Below, in pieces: positions 61,129 to 64,000 of a stretch of 64,000 bases of DNA. The notes under the pieces were generated by a model, which was not told where the DNA came from, did not search any database, and saw only the letters and a list, made by a program, of their open reading frames with translations. How positions within the stretch are numbered: the first letter of the stretch is position 1; every line of letters begins with the position of its first letter. Both the position numbers and the translations under genes were made by a program. This DNA comes from Oopsacas minuta. Lineage: Eukaryota; Porifera; Hexactinellida; Lyssacinosida; Leucopsacidae. The stretch lies in NCBI GenBank assembly GCA_024704765.1, contig JAKMXF010000354.1:682690-746689 (forward strand), read 5' to 3'.

Positions 61129-62148
61129 ATGGCTACTCTACTGAAGAGTTTGGTACCGGATATGCCGGATGAATATTCCGAGCCTGAACAGGCTCTGTTA
61201 CGGATATACGAACAGATGGAGGAGAAGGATATTAATAGGAGAGAATCTCTAGGAAGTGTAGGAGCTTTATCTCCTATTCATAGAGATGTAAGTCTATCTC
61301 CTCTCACCAAGAGAATGAAGAGTGAGAAAAGAGATAGCTTTCCAGCTACCACGCCTTTATCTCCCACTCTAGCAAAACAGTACGCTATGAAACAGATAGC
61401 TGATGGGAAGCTGGTGATTAATAAGGACACGAAGAGTAAAGGATTCAAAAAGACAAGGTCTCAGGAGAGACATGTAATCAATCGTCGTGAATCTTACACA
61501 GGACTTATGAGTCCTTGTTTCAGTCCTTACCTCCCTACTGCTCCCTCCCCTCTCTCCCAAGATACAACTGGTATGCATAAACATCTGTCAGACGAGTATA
61601 GGAAGAGTTTTATTAAGAAAGCTACCCTCACGAGTAGTTTTAGTTTTCCTTCACAAGAAATTATTGATAAGAATCAAATTGATGAAGAATGTCCCTTAGA
61701 TGATGAAATGTCAAATTCTGAAGTAGTTCCTCGCATAAAAAGTGATTTCTTACAAATCTCACTTGTACCTTCTCTGACCAGTTCCTCCAAACAAGTTCTC
61801 TCAAATGACATCATCAGACAAACATTTTCGAGTTACGGAAAAATAAAAACACTAATAGATAAAGATAGTGAAGAGGGCTTATACTTACTCTTCCAAGATC
61901 CTTCAATTAATCAACAAGTTGTTAATGATATGAACAATGCTCGTATCATGGGTATGGAGATTCTAGTTTGTATTCCTGACAGAGACAGAGCACCATCTGA
62001 ACTGACTGCTGTTCAGATATCTCAGCCATGGACTCGGCTAGCTGCTGGCATTACCGACACTACACCAGATGAAATTAATCCCAGTGGTACTTTAGATTCT
62101 AAACGGAGAGAAACGAATTTTACGTATAAGGATTCTCCATTCACTTAA
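61129..62148 (+). CDS. Unrecognised 339-aa protein with possible RRM-like C-terminus
   Basis: One open frame from the ATG at 61129 (MATLLKSLVPDMPDEYSEPE), 143 bases after TMF1. The first 200 residues are basic and Ser/Pro-rich with many SP sites (GALSPIHRDVSLSPLTKRMK, TGLMSPCFSPYLPTAPSPL), which look like CDK/MAPK targets. Residues about 205-285 (LQISLVPSLTSSSKQVL...ISYGKIKTL-like FSSYGKIKTLIDKD... MGMEILVCIP) have the beta-alpha-beta spacing of an RNA-recognition motif with FSSYGKIKTL. The RNP motifs are weak. I cannot name the family. It may be a phospho-regulated RNA-associated protein. It is not a shadow of another gene, because no better frame exists. Confidence 0.75.
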   Translation: MATLLKSLVPDMPDEYSEPEQALLRIYEQMEEKDINRRESLGSVGALSPIHRDVSLSPLTKRMKSEKRDSFPATTPLSPTLAKQYAMKQIADGKLVINKDTKSKGFKKTRSQERHVINRRESYTGLMSPCFSPYLPTAPSPLSQDTTGMHKHLSDEYRKSFIKKATLTSSFSFPSQEIIDKNQIDEECPLDDEMSNSEVVPRIKSDFLQISLVPSLTSSSKQVLSNDIIRQTFSSYGKIKTLIDKDSEEGLYLLFQDPSINQQVVNDMNNARIMGMEILVCIPDRDRAPSELTAVQISQPWTRLAAGITDTTPDEINPSGTLDSKRRETNFTYKDSPFT

Positions 62149-62323
62149 TTAATTAATTGGTGTTGATATTAACTAGTGAATATATTATTACGATTGTATT
62201 GTACAGACATGCAACTTTACTTAAAATAGTTTCATATAGCAACTGATAATACTTATAATACCTATAATATAGTAAATACAAGTAGGATATGTACACCAAT
62301 TTAAATAATACAAGTACTGTGAG

Positions 62324-63904
62324 TTATGTTGCCTCTTTTCTACACTTGCAAGTCAAGATCCTTTTCCAGAACTGTCTCACTTCCTTGTTTGTGACAGCAG
62401 CCAGGCCTCCTATACCCCATACACATGTAGAGAATCCTCCCAATATGCTTAACCAGGCCTGATAGATGGTTTGGTACTCAGGTGTACAACAATCAGCGGG
62501 GAATATAGAAATGCAGTACGTGTAGACATCTAGGTATTTTAAATATTTCTTCTCGTAGAACACATAGATAGACGCATCTAATAGTACTACCCAAATAGAT
62601 AGTGAGAATACAAGTGTGAAAATAGACAGCTGGAATACCCACTCAGTGCTGACTATAGTGGAAGTAGTTATTCTGGCTTGTTTGTATTTAAGGTGGACCA
62701 TTTTAACAACGATTATGACTATCATAGTTCCATTAAAGAGACAGAATACAAATCCGAGCATGTATAGAGATACAATTTCTATTTCTGATATTCCTGGCAG
62801 ACAGAATTCTGGTACATTATTTATTACGTATGCAGTCGATATGGTGCCTGTTACAGCAACCAGAATGAAATTAACTATTATAACGAGTAGAGGTAGTCCC
62901 CATGCTAGCACCAACTCAGTGGTATGAATAACATGAAGGTATTTGAAGAACCAGCGAGCTCCCTTTAGCGGGCTTAGCACGATTATTGACAGATTGCTTA
63001 TGGAGAATATATACCACATCAAAAAGGAGAGTAGTGCATAGTGTATCACTGTTCCTTGAACTAGGCAGAAAATAGTTGAATCTGCTCTCGATGTATCAAG
63101 GTTGTCATGTTTACAATAGTATTTTTTAGGCACAATGGCACCAGATAATATCGACAGAGCCTGGAGCAGGATTGTTATCATCATGTAGAAGTTTACTATT
63201 TTGGGAAATTTCCATAAATCTTTGTTAACCCAACTCAACATTCCTATTAGCGTAGCTACCAGTGTAAAGCTAGATCCTAGTATAGTAGTTACTCGGAATG
63301 CCCACCACATAGACCTGCCCCCTGGGGTGAATTCGAGACACTCAGGACCACAATTGGTGTTATTTGGCACGAAATCAACTGGACAGCTGGTTACTAATAC
63401 GGTACTGTTCGTGTAATTACTTGCTCTCAGTGCCGACACATACTTTGTGTACATCTCATATGCCTTTTCTATGTCTGTGCAATTCGATGTTTGTTGATAA
63501 GTTGTGTTGAAGGCTTCGTCTTCAGTAATTTTAGGCGCATCAGCTATTCCGTATACTAGAAACGCAGCTGTACTAAGATATCCCACCCACAGTATAGCCA
63601 GTATTATACCGGCTATGACGAAACTGAAATATAGTTTCATTTGTGATTTCATATATGTTTTGTTTTGTTTATGTTGTCTGGCGTTTAAATAGTTTTGTGT
63701 AGCATCAGATAACCCTCTCTTCCATTCCATTTCGTTGTTCTGTGTACTCGTCTTCGGTTCACTGTCTTCATCCTGATCTATACCTTTATACTCTTCAATC
63801 TCACACTTATCAGCCACTGAATCTAACTCTATGAAGCATTCTACCGTCATATCTTTTTCCAAGTGACTCTTTCGTTTGGAACCCTGCTTGCCTTTACGAC
63901 TCAT
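62324..63904 (-). CDS. Frizzled/Smoothened-like seven-pass receptor without a cysteine-rich domain
   Basis: 526 residues, single exon. A charged N-terminal cytoplasmic-looking region of 90 residues precedes a first hydrophobic segment (YFSFVIAGIILAILWVGYLS). A short extracellular loop with paired Cys follows (CPVDFVPNNTNCGPECLEFT), then seven membrane segments. The pattern SMWWAFRVTTILGSSFTLVATL, FPKIVNFYMMI, CLVQGTVIHYALLSFLMW, and the end WLSILGGFSTCVWGIGGLAA, recalls class F receptors and the Frizzled/Smoothened-like proteins of amoebae and sponges. No KTxxxW Dishevelled-binding motif is seen after the last helix, and the Wnt-binding cysteine-rich domain is absent. The assignment is by overall pattern, so another GPCR class is possible. 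Confidence 0.6.
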   Translation of the reverse strand: MSRKGKQGSKRKSHLEKDMTVECFIELDSVADKCEIEEYKGIDQDEDSEPKTSTQNNEMEWKRGLSDATQNYLNARQHKQNKTYMKSQMKLYFSFVIAGIILAILWVGYLSTAAFLVYGIADAPKITEDEAFNTTYQQTSNCTDIEKAYEMYTKYVSALRASNYTNSTVLVTSCPVDFVPNNTNCGPECLEFTPGGRSMWWAFRVTTILGSSFTLVATLIGMLSWVNKDLWKFPKIVNFYMMITILLQALSILSGAIVPKKYYCKHDNLDTSRADSTIFCLVQGTVIHYALLSFLMWYIFSISNLSIIVLSPLKGARWFFKYLHVIHTTELVLAWGLPLLVIIVNFILVAVTGTISTAYVINNVPEFCLPGISEIEIVSLYMLGFVFCLFNGTMIVIIVVKMVHLKYKQARITTSTIVSTEWVFQLSIFTLVFSLSIWVVLLDASIYVFYEKKYLKYLDVYTYCISIFPADCCTPEYQTIYQAWLSILGGFSTCVWGIGGLAAVTNKEVRQFWKRILTCKCRKEAT

Positions 63905-64000
63905 CTTTCCAAATGATTAATTTACATTTTCCCGGGTTCATACATATTTATACTTGTGATATTGTAGTTGCTTGGATCAGTGATATATGAGCTTTTTATG
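63905..64000. other. Upstream flank of the seven-pass receptor gene
   Basis: Ninety-six bases upstream of the minus-strand receptor start, probably its 5' untranslated region or promoter. No other feature is visible before the window ends. Confidence 0.4.

Overview
The window reads as nuclear DNA of an early-branching animal, most likely a sponge. The base composition is AT-rich (about two thirds A+T by eye). Introns are short (mostly 50-65 bases) and genes are packed closely on both strands. The gene set is animal (receptor tyrosine kinase, receptor tyrosine phosphatase, TRPM channel, TRIM-NHL, group XII phospholipase A2, a Frizzled-like seven-pass receptor). Many long genes have no intron at all. 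The species cannot be named from this stretch.

Layout. 0-12.5 kb: an unrecognised three-exon gene (-), SLC25A17/PMP34, a five-exon CUL3, a divergent histone H2A, a four-exon Sec1/Munc18 gene and a CYB5R4-like flavohemoprotein that lacks its CS domain. Short inverted-repeat transposons (MITEs) of the pogo/Tigger look are scattered here, several just upstream of start codons or just inside introns. 12.5-22 kb: a block of surface-protein genes on the minus strand. It holds a decayed copy and an intact copy of a cysteine-rich, Kazal-containing, probably GPI-anchored protein, with a mucin-like one-pass membrane protein between them. A divergent actin lies inside this block on the plus strand. 22-32 kb: tartrate-resistant acid phosphatase, a 1204-residue beta-helix/multi-pass membrane protein (-), and an intronless TRPM channel.

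32-41 kb: a tight head-to-tail plus-strand run of TRIM-NHL, POLR2F (RPB6), VPS29, an unknown and ZUP1. A 19-base exact Tn5 mosaic end follows, which is almost certainly a library-adapter remnant. Next come a domesticated-looking hAT transposase gene, COPS9, and PIGH (-). 41-54 kb: a 1969-residue ErbB/insulin-receptor-like tyrosine kinase (-) with a tyrosine-bearing tandem-repeat tail, TBCB, a hAT-type MITE with an 8-base target duplication, and a 1505-residue Ig-type receptor tyrosine phosphatase. 54-64 kb: ACOT13, TIPIN (with an apparent frameshift), group XII phospholipase A2, an EFCAB10-like protein, TMF1 (five exons), an unknown with an RRM-like C-terminus, and a Frizzled/Smoothened-like receptor (-).

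Functionally the window mixes housekeeping genes (transcription, retromer, neddylation, GPI synthesis, Golgi tethering, tubulin folding) with cell-surface and signalling genes. I see no operon or pathway cluster in the bacterial sense. The most unusual material is the surface-protein block at 12.5-22 kb, the RTK tail repeat, the divergent actin and H2A, the MITE positions, and the adapter remnant.
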